Part shown: positions 7,752 through 16,084 of the stretch, piece by piece
Layout: every line of letters begins with the position of its first letter
Numbering within the stretch: position 1 is the stretch's first letter
Assembly: GCA_034667525.1 (NCBI GenBank)
Contig: JAXDJO010000021.1
Coordinates: 1 to 34,781 of the forward strand
Direction of reading: 5' to 3'
Origin: DATAPE01 sp034667525
GTDB lineage: Bacteria > Actinomycetota > CADDZG01 > WHSQ01
Length of the DNA: 34,781 bases
Made by a program: the position numbers and the translations under genes
Notes under the pieces: generated by a model
Seen by the model: the letters and a program-made list of their open reading frames with translations, nothing else
Database searches by the model: none
Told to the model about the DNA's origin: nothing

Positions 7752-9029
7752 ATGCCGAAGTTCGGGGACGGCGGAGACCTGCTGAAGTGTTCGTTCTGTG
7801 GAAAGTCGCAGAAGCAGGTAAAGAAACTCATCGCAGGTCCGGGCGTCTACATCTGTGACGAGTGCATCGACCTCTGCAACGAGATCATCGAGGAAGAGCT
7901 CGCCGAAACCCCCGAACTTAAGCTCGAAGATCTCCCTAAGCCCAAAGAGATCTACGAATTCCTGAACGACTACATCGTGGGCCAGGAGCAGGCCAAGAAG
8001 GTCCTTTCTGTGGCCGTCTACAACCACTACAAGCGCATCCAAGTGGGAGCCCATCAGGATGGCGATGTCGAACTGGCGAAGTCGAACATCGTGTTGCTCG
8101 GCCCGACCGGCTGCGGCAAGACCCTGCTCGCGCAGACGCTGGCCAGGATGCTCAACGTTCCCTTTGCCATCGCCGACGCAACTGCTCTTACCGAGGCCGG
8201 CTATGTCGGAGAGGACGTCGAGAACATCCTGCTGAAGCTGATCCAGGCCGCCGACTATGACGTGAAGCGGGCTGAGACAGGGATCATCTACATCGATGAG
8301 GTCGACAAGATCGCTCGCAAGTCCGAGAACCCATCGATCACCCGGGACGTCTCCGGTGAGGGCGTCCAGCAGGCGCTGCTGAAGATCCTCGAGGGCACCA
8401 CGGCCAGCGTGCCTCCCCAGGGCGGGCGTAAACACCCCCATCAGGAATTCATCCAGATCGACACGACCAACGTCTTGTTCATCTGCGGCGGCGCGTTCGC
8501 GGGCCTCGAGCGGATCATCGAGAACCGGGTCGGCCGCAAGGGTGTGGGCTTCGGGGCCGACGTCAGGCGGATAGAAGAGAAGGATCTCGGCACGATCCTC
8601 GGTCACGTTCTGCCGGAAGACCTCTTGCGGTACGGGCTCATTCCCGAGTTCATCGGGCGTCTACCCGTCATCACGCACGTGCACAACCTGGACAAAGAAG
8701 CTCTCGTCAAGATCCTCACCGAGCCCAAGAACGCGCTGATCAAGCAGTACAAGAAGTTCTTCGAGTTCGACGGCGTCGAGCTGAACTTCACCGAAGACGC
8801 CCTTGAAGCGGTGGCAGAGCAGTCGATGCTGCGCGGCACGGGGGCCAGAGGTCTGCGCGCCATCCTGGAAGAGGTACTGCTGAACGTGATGTACGACCTC
8901 CCGGGCCGCGAGGATGTGGGCCGGTGCGTCATCACGCGTGAGGTCGTGCTCGAGCGTGTCAATCCCACCCTCGTTCCACGCAGCAAAGTACGCGCCGAGC
9001 GTCCGGCTCGGGGCGAGCGCACCGCTTAG
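7752..9029 (+). CDS. clpX: ClpX, AAA+ unfoldase of the Clp protease
   Basis: Protein of 425 aa that recognises, unfolds and translocates substrates into ClpP. The N-terminal zinc-binding domain has C13-x2-C16 and C35-x2-C38. The AAA+ core has Walker A GPTGCGKT (117-124), pore loop GYVGED (150-155), Walker B IYIDEVD (179-185), a ClpP-contact loop with VGF in place of the usual IGF (RKGVGFGAD), and sensor-2 GTGARGLR. Length is typical. The ATG at 7752 follows a GGGGGGA Shine-Dalgarno and lies 8 nt after the clpP stop. The C-terminal ~20 residues are basic and variable. No clear terminator is seen in the 96 bp before valS. Confidence 0.98.
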   Translation: MPKFGDGGDLLKCSFCGKSQKQVKKLIAGPGVYICDECIDLCNEIIEEELAETPELKLEDLPKPKEIYEFLNDYIVGQEQAKKVLSVAVYNHYKRIQVGAHQDGDVELAKSNIVLLGPTGCGKTLLAQTLARMLNVPFAIADATALTEAGYVGEDVENILLKLIQAADYDVKRAETGIIYIDEVDKIARKSENPSITRDVSGEGVQQALLKILEGTTASVPPQGGRKHPHQEFIQIDTTNVLFICGGAFAGLERIIENRVGRKGVGFGADVRRIEEKDLGTILGHVLPEDLLRYGLIPEFIGRLPVITHVHNLDKEALVKILTEPKNALIKQYKKFFEFDGVELNFTEDALEAVAEQSMLRGTGARGLRAILEEVLLNVMYDLPGREDVGRCVITREVVLERVNPTLVPRSKVRAERPARGERTA

Positions 9030-9125
9030 TTTCCACCTGCCTCAAACCGACACCGGCTCCCTTTGGGATGATGCGCGCATGGAATCGACCTGGCTTGGTG
9101 AAGGGCAACCTCTGAAGGAAGAGAC

Positions 9126-11642
9126 ATGAACGAGCTAGAAGAGCGCTGGCGCTCCTATTGGGAGGAGCGCGGGATCTTTCGGTACGACCCTTCGCGCGGC
9201 CGGGAAGAGACCTTCGTAGTCGACACTCCACCGCCGACCGTGAGCGGCGTGCTCCATATCGGGCACTGTTACTCCTTTACACAAACCGACCTCATGGTGC
9301 GGTACCGGCGCATGCAAGGTGACAACATCTTTTATCCGATGGGGTGGGACGACAACGGCCTCCCCACAGAACGCCGCGTGCAGAACATGTTCAATGTCAG
9401 ATGTGACCCGAGCCTGCCCTACGAGGGAGATGATCTCGAGCTCGCACGGGGGGCCGAGGGCGATGCCAAGCCGATCTCCCGGCGCAAGTTCATCTTGCTA
9501 TGTGACACGGTCATCGCGGAGGATGAACGCGCCTTCAAGACATTGTTCCAACGCCTCGCGTTGTCGTGCGACTGGGACCAGACCTACACGACTATCAACG
9601 ATCGTTCCCGTTTCGTTAGTCAGCTCTCATTCCTTCATCTGATCGAGAAGGGGGAGGCCGAGCTGCGCGATGCCCCCACCATGTGGGACATCGATTTCCA
9701 ATCGGCGATCGCCCAAGCCGAGGTCGAAGACCGCCAGAAGGAAGGCGCCTTCTACAAGGTCCGGTTCGGACTCGAAGGCGGTGACTCCGTGGTTATCGCG
9801 ACTACCCGGCCCGAGCTCATCCCCGCCTGCATCGCGTTGGCAGCGCACCCCGACGATGATCGTTACAAGAGTCTGATCGGGGCGACTGCAGTCACGCCAT
9901 TGTTCGCGGCCTCCGTGCCGATCGTTGCCGACGAGGGAGCCGATCCCGAGAAGGGCACGGGCATCCTCATGATCTGCACCTTCGGCGATGCTGCAGACGT
10001 CGAGTGGTGGCGTGAGCTCGGAGTGCCAGCGCGCGAGATCATCGGACGCGACGGAAGGATCAAGCCTGCGCCATGGGGACGTGGTCAATGGGAGTCGAAC
10101 GATCCCGAGCGAGCTGCGCAACAACACGCCAAGCTCGTCGGTCTCACGGTCAATCAGGCACGGAGAGAGATCGTCGCCGCGCTGGAGGCCGAGTCACTGA
10201 TCGAAGGTGAGCCGGAGAAGGTCCGAAGGCCCGTCAAGTTCTACGAAAAGGGTGATCGGCCGCTCGAATTCGTTGTCACCAGGCAGTGGTTCGTGAAGAT
10301 CCTCGATAAGAAGGAAGTGTTGTTGCAACAAGGACGCAAGGTCGCATGGCACCCGCACTCGATGTCCAAGCGTTACGAGGACTGGGTCGAGGGCTTGAAC
10401 CAGGACTGGTGCGTCAGCCGACAGAGGTATTTCGGCGTGCCCATCCCGGTCTGGTATCGACTGCGGGCGGACGGCACCACTGATCACGCCGAGTTGATAT
10501 TGCCCCGCAAGGAAGATCTCCCTGTGGATCCGTCGGCCGAGCCCCCCCGCGGGTTCAGACCGGAGCAGAGAGGGGAGCCCGGCGGATTCGTCGGCGACCC
10601 CGACATCTTCGATACCTGGGGCACTTCGGCCCTCACTCCACTCATTCCCTCGGGGTGGCCGGACGACGAGAAGCGCCATCAGGCTCTGTATCCCGGAGAT
10701 CTGAGGCCCCAAGCTCACGACATCATCAGGACGTGGGCCTTCTACACGATCACGCGTTCCTATCTCGAGGACGGATCGATCCCATGGAAGAACGCGGCGA
10801 TCAGCGGCTTCATCCTCGATCCCGACAGAAAGAAGATGTCGAAATCAAAGGGCAACGTGGTCGTCCCTACGGCGACACTCGACGAGTTCGGCAGCGACGC
10901 GGTCCGCTATTGGGCCGCATCGGGGCGGCTGGGCTGGGACGCGGCCTGGGACCCGAAGGTGCTCAAGGATGGAAAGCGGCTGACCACCAAGCTGGTGAAT
11001 GCGGCCCGCTTGGTCTACGGCTACCAGGGGGACCCGGGAGAAGTGGCTTCCCCACTGGACCGCGCCCTGATCGGCAGACTGCGCGCGACGATCGCGCGGG
11101 TGACCGAACGCTGGGACGCGTGGGAGCATCAGAACGCTCTGGCGCTCACCGAGACATGGTTCTGGTCGGATTTCTGCGACAACTATCTCGAGCTGTCGAA
11201 GGGCCGCGCTTACGCCGCGGACGCATCCGCGATCGCAACTCTTCGGACAGCGATGGACGCGGTGCTGCGGTTGTTCGCTCCGATAGTTCCCTACATGACA
11301 GAAGAGATCTGGCAGTCGGTCGCGGGAAAGCCCGACTCGATCCACGTTGCCCGGTGGCCCACCGCTGAAGAGCTCCCGGCTACCGAAGACGATGGATGTT
11401 TCGATGCCGCGGTTGCCGTGCTGACTCAGGTTCGTCGCGCGAAGTCTCGGGCTCAGGTGTCGATGCGGTTCCCGGTCGAGCTTCTGCGCGTCTCGGGACC
11501 AGAGTCACAGCTCGGATCCCTGAAGCTGGTGATCGACGATGTCCTCGACACCGGCAATATCGCGAATTACGAGCTCGTCGCCGATGGTGGCGCCGAAGCG
11601 CTGACCGCCGAAACGCATCTCGGTCAACCGGACGCGCAGTAG
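9126..11642 (+). CDS. valS: Valyl-tRNA synthetase, archaeal-type
   Basis: Protein of 838 aa, a class I synthetase that charges tRNA-Val. The HIGH motif is at residues 44-47 (SGVLHIGHCYSF) and KMSKS at 570-574. The editing (CP1) domain contains VIATTRPELIPACIALAAHP. The anticodon-binding part includes WFWSDFCDNYLELSKGRAY. The segment after HIGH (FTQTDLMVRYRRMQGDNIFYP, then GWDDNGLPTERRVQ) and the lack of the C-terminal coiled-coil arm assign it to the archaeal/Rickettsia-type ValRS family rather than the usual bacterial form. The ATG at 9126 follows GAAGGAAGAG. folC begins two bases after its stop, so the genes are co-transcribed. Confidence 0.93.
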   Translation: MNELEERWRSYWEERGIFRYDPSRGREETFVVDTPPPTVSGVLHIGHCYSFTQTDLMVRYRRMQGDNIFYPMGWDDNGLPTERRVQNMFNVRCDPSLPYEGDDLELARGAEGDAKPISRRKFILLCDTVIAEDERAFKTLFQRLALSCDWDQTYTTINDRSRFVSQLSFLHLIEKGEAELRDAPTMWDIDFQSAIAQAEVEDRQKEGAFYKVRFGLEGGDSVVIATTRPELIPACIALAAHPDDDRYKSLIGATAVTPLFAASVPIVADEGADPEKGTGILMICTFGDAADVEWWRELGVPAREIIGRDGRIKPAPWGRGQWESNDPERAAQQHAKLVGLTVNQARREIVAALEAESLIEGEPEKVRRPVKFYEKGDRPLEFVVTRQWFVKILDKKEVLLQQGRKVAWHPHSMSKRYEDWVEGLNQDWCVSRQRYFGVPIPVWYRLRADGTTDHAELILPRKEDLPVDPSAEPPRGFRPEQRGEPGGFVGDPDIFDTWGTSALTPLIPSGWPDDEKRHQALYPGDLRPQAHDIIRTWAFYTITRSYLEDGSIPWKNAAISGFILDPDRKKMSKSKGNVVVPTATLDEFGSDAVRYWAASGRLGWDAAWDPKVLKDGKRLTTKLVNAARLVYGYQGDPGEVASPLDRALIGRLRATIARVTERWDAWEHQNALALTETWFWSDFCDNYLELSKGRAYAADASAIATLRTAMDAVLRLFAPIVPYMTEEIWQSVAGKPDSIHVARWPTAEELPATEDDGCFDAAVAVLTQVRRAKSRAQVSMRFPVELLRVSGPESQLGSLKLVIDDVLDTGNIANYELVADGGAEALTAETHLGQPDAQ

Positions 11643-11644
11643 CG

Positions 11645-12976
11645 ATGGGATTCTCCGACGCGGAGCAGTACCTGAACAGTCTTGGCATCGACGCGATGAA
11701 GAAGGCCAATCCTTCGCTGCATCGGATCGAGGCGATTTGCGATGCCCTGGGCCATCCCGAAAGCGCGATCCCGGCGATCCACGTGACGGGCACGAACGGC
11801 AAGACATCGGTGGCCCGCATGATCACTGCGCTTCTCGGCGCCTCGGGACTTTCCGTCGGCACCTACACCTCTCCTCATCTGCAGACGGTGCGCGAGCGCA
11901 TCGCTCTCGCCGGCCAGCCCATCTCGGAAGAAGACTTCGGACTCCTCTTCGAGCATCTGATGCCCTACATCGATCTCGTGCAGACACAGATCGGCGAGCG
12001 GCTCACCTTCTTCGAAGTGCTGACCGCAATGTTCTTCCTCTGGGCGGCCGAGCACCCCGTCGATGTGGCAGTGGTCGAGGTGGGTCTCGGGGGCAGGTGG
12101 GACGCCACCAACGTGGTGCAGGCCCCCGTCTCCGTGATAACCAACGTCGGGCTCGACCACACGGCGTTGCTCGGAGGCGACGCAGAGACGATCGCCCGCG
12201 AGAAGGCCGGCATCATCAAGCCAGGTGCTCGAGTAGTCACTGCAGAACGTAAGCCCGGCGTTCTTGAGGTGATCACCACCGAGGCCGCTCAGCAGGGGGC
12301 CGAGGTGCTTCAGATAGGTCGGGATTTCTCACTGATCGACAATCGAGTGGCACTTGGCGGGCGCTTCCTTTCCATCCGCACCAGCGCCCGCGAGTACTCA
12401 GGGCTGTTCCTACCCCTGCACGGCAGCCATCAAGGCAGCAATGCCGCTACGGCGCTGCAAGCGACCACCGCATTTCTCGCCCAGCCGTTGAGCGATGAGA
12501 TCGTGGCGGAAGGATTCGCCACCACCATCGTGCCTGGACGGCTCGAGACCGTGCGAACTGATCGACGATCCGGCATCCCCATCATCCTCGATGTGGCCCA
12601 CAACCCCGATGGGATGTCGGCGATGATCACGAGCTTGATCGAGGCCTTCGCCTTCGATCGCGTCGTGTTCGTGCTCGGGATCCTGGGCGATAAGGACTAT
12701 CGGGGGATGCTGCAAGAGATCGCGAGGGTCCCCTGCTCGATCTTCGTGACCGAGCCCCAATCGGTGCGGTCGGTGCCGGGACCGGAACTTCTCCAAGCAA
12801 CGAGAGAACTCGGCCTCGCAGCGGAGCAATCGACCGGGGTGGAGGTTGCGGTCGCGGCGGCTCTATCCGAGGCAGAAGACCGTGACCTCGTATGTATCAC
12901 CGGCTCCCACTACGTCGTAGGCGAAGCGCGCGCAATGCTCGTTGGGGGCTCCATCGCAGCCGAACGAGGAGGTTGA
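11645..12976 (+). CDS. folC: FolC, folylpolyglutamate/dihydrofolate synthase
   Basis: Protein of 443 aa of the Mur-ligase superfamily. It adds glutamate to folates and, in bifunctional members, to dihydropteroate. Visible motifs are the P-loop HVTGTNGKTSV, the TSPHLQTVRERI omega-loop region, VEVGLGGRWDATNV, LDVAHNPDG and LGILGDKDY. The frame is open upstream to 11396, but the family N-terminus (DAEQYLNSLG) begins right after ATG 11645, two bases beyond the valS stop. Earlier starts would overlap valS by up to 250 bp without support. ndk starts directly at the base after its TGA. Whether it has both activities cannot be told from sequence. Confidence 0.95.
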   Translation: MGFSDAEQYLNSLGIDAMKKANPSLHRIEAICDALGHPESAIPAIHVTGTNGKTSVARMITALLGASGLSVGTYTSPHLQTVRERIALAGQPISEEDFGLLFEHLMPYIDLVQTQIGERLTFFEVLTAMFFLWAAEHPVDVAVVEVGLGGRWDATNVVQAPVSVITNVGLDHTALLGGDAETIAREKAGIIKPGARVVTAERKPGVLEVITTEAAQQGAEVLQIGRDFSLIDNRVALGGRFLSIRTSAREYSGLFLPLHGSHQGSNAATALQATTAFLAQPLSDEIVAEGFATTIVPGRLETVRTDRRSGIPIILDVAHNPDGMSAMITSLIEAFAFDRVVFVLGILGDKDYRGMLQEIARVPCSIFVTEPQSVRSVPGPELLQATRELGLAAEQSTGVEVAVAAALSEAEDRDLVCITGSHYVVGEARAMLVGGSIAAERGG

Positions 12977-13384
12977 GTGCCAGACATCGAGAGCACGTTC
13001 GTGATGGTGAAGCCCGATGGCGTCAACCGGGGACTAGTGGGGGAGGTGATCGGGAGGATCGAAGCCAAGGGATACCGCCTCACCCAGATGAAGCTGTTCA
13101 CGATCGGCCGCGACCTTGCCGAGAGGCACTACGCCGAGCACGTAGAGAAGCCATTCTTCGGAGAGCTGGTCTCGTTCATCACCTCTGGGCCGGTGGTGGC
13201 GATGATCGTGGAGGGCCCCGAGGCCGTCCGGGGCGTGCGCCAGATCATGGGGGCGACCGATCCACTCGATGCCACGCTGGGCTCGATCAGAGGCGATCTG
13301 GCAACGCTCATCGGAGAAAACATCGTCCACGGCTCGGACTCCCCAGACTCGGCCACCCGAGAGATCGCCCTGTTCTTCCCCTGA
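12977..13384 (+). CDS. ndk: Nucleoside diphosphate kinase
   Basis: Protein of 135 aa that transfers the gamma-phosphate of ATP to nucleoside diphosphates through a phosphohistidine. The catalytic His118 is in NIVHGSDS. The family start TFVMVKPDGVNRGLVG and end REIALFFP are intact and the length is standard. The GTG start is contiguous with the folC stop (TGAGTG), with GAGGAGG at 12966-12972 inside folC. The TGA stop is immediately followed by copy 2 of the gene-end hairpin repeat. Confidence 0.98.
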   Translation: MPDIESTFVMVKPDGVNRGLVGEVIGRIEAKGYRLTQMKLFTIGRDLAERHYAEHVEKPFFGELVSFITSGPVVAMIVEGPEAVRGVRQIMGATDPLDATLGSIRGDLATLIGENIVHGSDSPDSATREIALFFP

Positions 13385-13442
13385 TTTTTTGCGAGCTCCG
13401 CCACGTATACCGTGGCTCCCCGACCCCGAAATCGGCCGTGGA
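13385..13442 (+). repeat. Gene-end hairpin repeat, copy 2
   Basis: It begins with T6-GCGAGCTCCGCCACG at the base after the ndk stop codon. The hairpin is GCCACG (13400-13405), loop TATAC, CGTGGC (13411-13416). It continues through CCGACCCCGAAATCGG, which can form a second short stem. It is nearly identical to copy 1 outside the loop, with the stem kept while the loop differs. Confidence 0.85.
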
Positions 13443-13443
13443 G

Positions 13444-13449
13444 TAATCT
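13444..13449 (+). promoter_or_regulatory. Possible -10 hexamer for mreB
   Basis: TAATCT lies 37 nt upstream of the mreB ATG, which also has an AGGAG Shine-Dalgarno (13475-13479). This would give a leader of about 30 nt. It starts right after repeat copy 2. No good -35 box is seen, so support is modest. Confidence 0.35.
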
Positions 13450-13486
13450 TCGGGCTCATACAGCTTGAAGATTCAGGAGCCCATCG

Positions 13487-14521
13487 ATGGATAACTTCTT
13501 CTCCTTCATCGGCCGTGATATGGCTGTCGATCTGGGGACCGCCAACACGCTCGTCTACGTGCGAGGCCGAGGGATCGTCCTCAACGAGCCCTCGGTTGTC
13601 GCCATCAACACGAAGACCGGGGCGATCCTCGCGGTCGGGTCCGAAGCCAAGAGGATGATCGGCCGTACCCCCGCCCACATCGTGGCGATCCGTCCGCTGA
13701 AAGACGGAGTGATCGCCGACTTCGATGTCACCGAAAAGATGCTGCGCTACTTCATCCAGAAGGTGCACCGGCGGTCCTTCCTCGCCAAACCCCGAGTGGT
13801 GGTGTGCGTACCGTCAGGAATCACCGGCGTCGAGCAGCGCGCCGTCGAAGAGGCCACCATCTCGGCAGGCGCGCGCAGCGCGTTCATCATCGAGGAACCT
13901 ATGGCCGCGGCGATCGGAGCAGGCCTCCCGGTGCACGAGCCGACGGGGAACATGGTCGTCGATATTGGAGGTGGAACAACCGAGGTAGCGGTCGTATCTC
14001 TCGGAGGAATCGTCACCAGCCAATCGATCCGCATCGGTGGCGACGAACTTGATGAATCGATCATCAATTACATCAAGAAGGAGTACTCCCTCATGCTGGG
14101 GGAGCGCACCGCGGAAGAGATAAAGATGGCGATCGCATCGGCCTTCCCGATGCCCGACGAGAAGAACGCAGAGATCCGCGGCCGGGATCTCGTAACCGGA
14201 TTGCCCAAGACGATCGTTGTGTCCGCCGAAGAGATTCGCCGTGCGATCGAGGAACCCGTCAACGCGATCGTCGACGCGGTCAAGAACACGCTCGACAAGA
14301 CTCCACCAGAGCTTGCCGCCGACATCATGGACAAGGGCATCGTTCTCGCCGGTGGCGGATCTCTCCTGAAGGGTCTGGACGAGCGCCTCAAGCACGAGAC
14401 CGGGATGCCGATACTTATCGCCGACGATCCGCTCCTCGCAGTGGCCATCGGGTCGGGTAAATGCCTGGAGGAGTTCGAGGCCCTCAAACGGGTCCTGATC
14501 TCGTCTAACCGCCACCACTAG
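13487..14521 (+). CDS. mreB: MreB, rod-shape-determining actin homologue
   Basis: Protein of 344 aa. It polymerises on the inner membrane face and directs lateral wall synthesis by the elongasome. Actin-fold nucleotide motifs are present: DLGTANT (phosphate 1), DIGGGTTEVAVV (phosphate 2), EEPMAAAIGAGLP, and a C-terminal GIVLAGGGSLLKGLDE. The N-terminus MDNFFSFIGRDMAVDLG is typical and can include a membrane-binding helix. The ATG at 13487 has AGGAG 7 nt upstream. It heads the mreB-mreC-mreD-PBP2-rodA cluster and probably has its own promoter after the repeat that follows ndk. Confidence 0.98.
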   Translation: MDNFFSFIGRDMAVDLGTANTLVYVRGRGIVLNEPSVVAINTKTGAILAVGSEAKRMIGRTPAHIVAIRPLKDGVIADFDVTEKMLRYFIQKVHRRSFLAKPRVVVCVPSGITGVEQRAVEEATISAGARSAFIIEEPMAAAIGAGLPVHEPTGNMVVDIGGGTTEVAVVSLGGIVTSQSIRIGGDELDESIINYIKKEYSLMLGERTAEEIKMAIASAFPMPDEKNAEIRGRDLVTGLPKTIVVSAEEIRRAIEEPVNAIVDAVKNTLDKTPPELAADIMDKGIVLAGGGSLLKGLDERLKHETGMPILIADDPLLAVAIGSGKCLEEFEALKRVLISSNRHH

Positions 14522-14592
14522 GGGGTCTCAGCAAGGCCGATCAGGGCGGCTAACCCCGCTCTGGCACCTGGCCCCCTTTGACATAGGCGGGC

Positions 14593-14598
14593 TACTAT
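14593..14598 (+). promoter_or_regulatory. -10 hexamer upstream of mreC
   Basis: TACTAT within CTACTATGGCC, identical to the 11-mer before tig. Transcription would start near 14605. This is downstream of ATG 14597 and upstream of the Shine-Dalgarno for TTG 14669. A TTGACA at 14578-14583 is only 9 nt away, so it cannot serve as its -35 box. Confidence 0.4.
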
Positions 14599-14668
14599 GG
14601 CCCGGCAGGCGGCCTTGGAGTTTGACGCGAGGCCGGCCCCAAATTTTCGAAGTGCGAAGAGGGTTCTA

Positions 14669-15529
14669 TTGTTGATTAGGCGCCGTCCCGGGCGAGGGCG
14701 GCTGTTGTTGCTCGTCTTTCTTGCACTCTGCATCGTGGTCATCACTCTCGACTTTCGAGAGCAAGCTGGCGGACCCCTCGAGCGGGCGAGAAATTTCTCC
14801 CTGGCCGTGGTGGCCCCCATCCAACGGGGACTGACAACGGTGACCCATCCGATCGGTGACTTCTTCTCGTCACTGGGTGACCTCAGCCATCTGCGGAGTG
14901 ACAACGCGAAGCTTCGGTCGGAAGTGTCGAATCTGCAATCCCAGATCGGCGAGGCCCGAAGCGTGGTCGGTGAGAATGCGCAGTTGCGGCGCGAGATGCA
15001 CCTCTCCGCGTCTTATGTAACGACGCGTCGGGTGTTTGCGCAGGTAGTTGGACGCGTGCCATCCAACTACAAATGGGCGGTCTTCCTCGACAAGGGGACC
15101 CAAGATGGCGTTCGCCCGGACATGGCGGTGATCAACGCTGACGGTCTCGTCGGAAAGATAGTCCAGGCAACGCCGCACACGTCCACCGTTCTGCTTTTGA
15201 TCGATCCCCAAGCAGGGGCCGGTGCCCGGATCGAAGGTGTAGGTGACACCGGTGTCATCCAGGGCGAAGGGGGAAGTGAGAATCTGAAGCTGTCGTTCAT
15301 AAGCCCGAACGCCCATGTTGTCAGGGGCGACACCGTCGTTACCTCAGGTTACGACCGCGGTGTGTTCCCGCCCCAGATCCCGATCGGGACAGTCAACAGC
15401 GTCTTGGTGAATGGCGCTCAGTTGGAGAAAGCGATCAGCGTCACGCCTTTCGTCAACTTCACATCACTCGACGTTGTGCAGGTCCTCGTCGGCTCCCATT
15501 CCAAAACCAGTCGAAAGCTGGCCCCCTAG
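14669..15529 (+). CDS. mreC: MreC, elongasome scaffold protein
   Basis: Protein of 286 aa from TTG 14669, or 310 aa from ATG 14597. It is a bitopic protein that links MreB and MreD to PBP2 and RodA in the periplasmic space. It has one N-terminal membrane segment (LLLLVFLALCIVVITL), then a coiled-coil (LRSDNAKLRSEVSNLQSQIG), then the two beta domains of MreC (WAVFLDKGTQDGVRPDMAVI...VTSGYDRGVFPPQIPIG). I prefer TTG 14669 because AGAGGG lies five bases upstream and a -10-like TACTAT overlaps ATG 14597, but the longer form is not excluded. mreD starts at the base after its TAG. Confidence 0.93.
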   Translation: MLIRRRPGRGRLLLLVFLALCIVVITLDFREQAGGPLERARNFSLAVVAPIQRGLTTVTHPIGDFFSSLGDLSHLRSDNAKLRSEVSNLQSQIGEARSVVGENAQLRREMHLSASYVTTRRVFAQVVGRVPSNYKWAVFLDKGTQDGVRPDMAVINADGLVGKIVQATPHTSTVLLLIDPQAGAGARIEGVGDTGVIQGEGGSENLKLSFISPNAHVVRGDTVVTSGYDRGVFPPQIPIGTVNSVLVNGAQLEKAISVTPFVNFTSLDVVQVLVGSHSKTSRKLAP

Positions 15530-16084
15530 ATGTCCTCAGCCAGATCGCGCGGCGGGATGTGGCCGGATATCGGCCTTGGCCGGGTCGCCGCTATCGCTGC
15601 CATCCTGGTGGGAGCGGTGGCGCTGCAGTCGACGCTGATGGCCCAGGTGACGCTGCTGGGGGTGATCCCGCAACTGGTCCTGATCGTGATCGTCAGCCTC
15701 GCCTTCACCGATGGCCCCCGTGTGGGGGTGGTCACGGCCTTCGCAGGTGGACTCCTTCAGGATCTGCTCTTGCCGCAGTCGATCGTGGGCTTGACCGCCC
15801 TGGTGTACGTGCTGATCGCGTATGCGGTGGGCAGCTTTCGTGAGTACTCGACCACCGATTCAGTGTGGGCCCCCGTATTTGCCGTCGCGCTCTCATCCCT
15901 GGTGGCGGAGGCGAGCTATGCGCTGCTGTCCGTGATCCTGGGGCAGCCTTGGGTGAGCTTCGTATTCACAACGAAGGTCATCGGGCTGGTCGTCTTGTAC
16001 AACACGCTTCTGACGCCGCTACTGTTTCCACTCATTCGGCGTGTCGCAGACCGCTTTCGGCCTGAGAGGGTGTATCGATGGTAA
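15530..16084 (+). CDS. mreD: MreD, rod-shape membrane protein
   Basis: Protein of 184 aa with about five hydrophobic segments (AAIAAILVGAVALQSTLM, VIPQLVLIVIVSLAF, VGLTALVYVLIAYAV and two later ones) and a basic C-terminus. This is the pattern of MreD, which partners MreC in the elongasome. The FAGGLLQDLLLPQSIVGL segment is the family's most recognisable stretch. The start codon directly abuts the mreC stop. Its own stop overlaps the start of the PBP2 gene by 7 bases. This arrangement points to a single operon with coupled translation. Confidence 0.93.
   Translation: MSSARSRGGMWPDIGLGRVAAIAAILVGAVALQSTLMAQVTLLGVIPQLVLIVIVSLAFTDGPRVGVVTAFAGGLLQDLLLPQSIVGLTALVYVLIAYAVGSFREYSTTDSVWAPVFAVALSSLVAEASYALLSVILGQPWVSFVFTTKVIGLVVLYNTLLTPLLFPLIRRVADRFRPERVYRW

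Noticed and set aside
11396..11644. Longer N-terminus for FolC
   Set aside because: It would overlap valS by about 250 bp, and the conserved family start lies at 11645.
13385..13416. Intrinsic terminator after ndk
   Set aside because: The T-run precedes the hairpin. On the other strand the hairpin is followed by A residues. Neither orientation fits a terminator.
13034..13768. A 244-codon minus-strand frame across ndk and mreB
   Set aside because: It covers two well-defined genes and a repeat and shows no domain.
14543..14562. Seven-pair hairpin with one G-U pair after mreB
   Set aside because: No T-run follows and there is a wobble in the stem. A terminator or attenuator cannot be supported.
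14578..14583. TTGACA as the -35 box of mreC
   Set aside because: It is only 9 nt from the TACTAT hexamer, and no -10 lies at 16-18 nt downstream.
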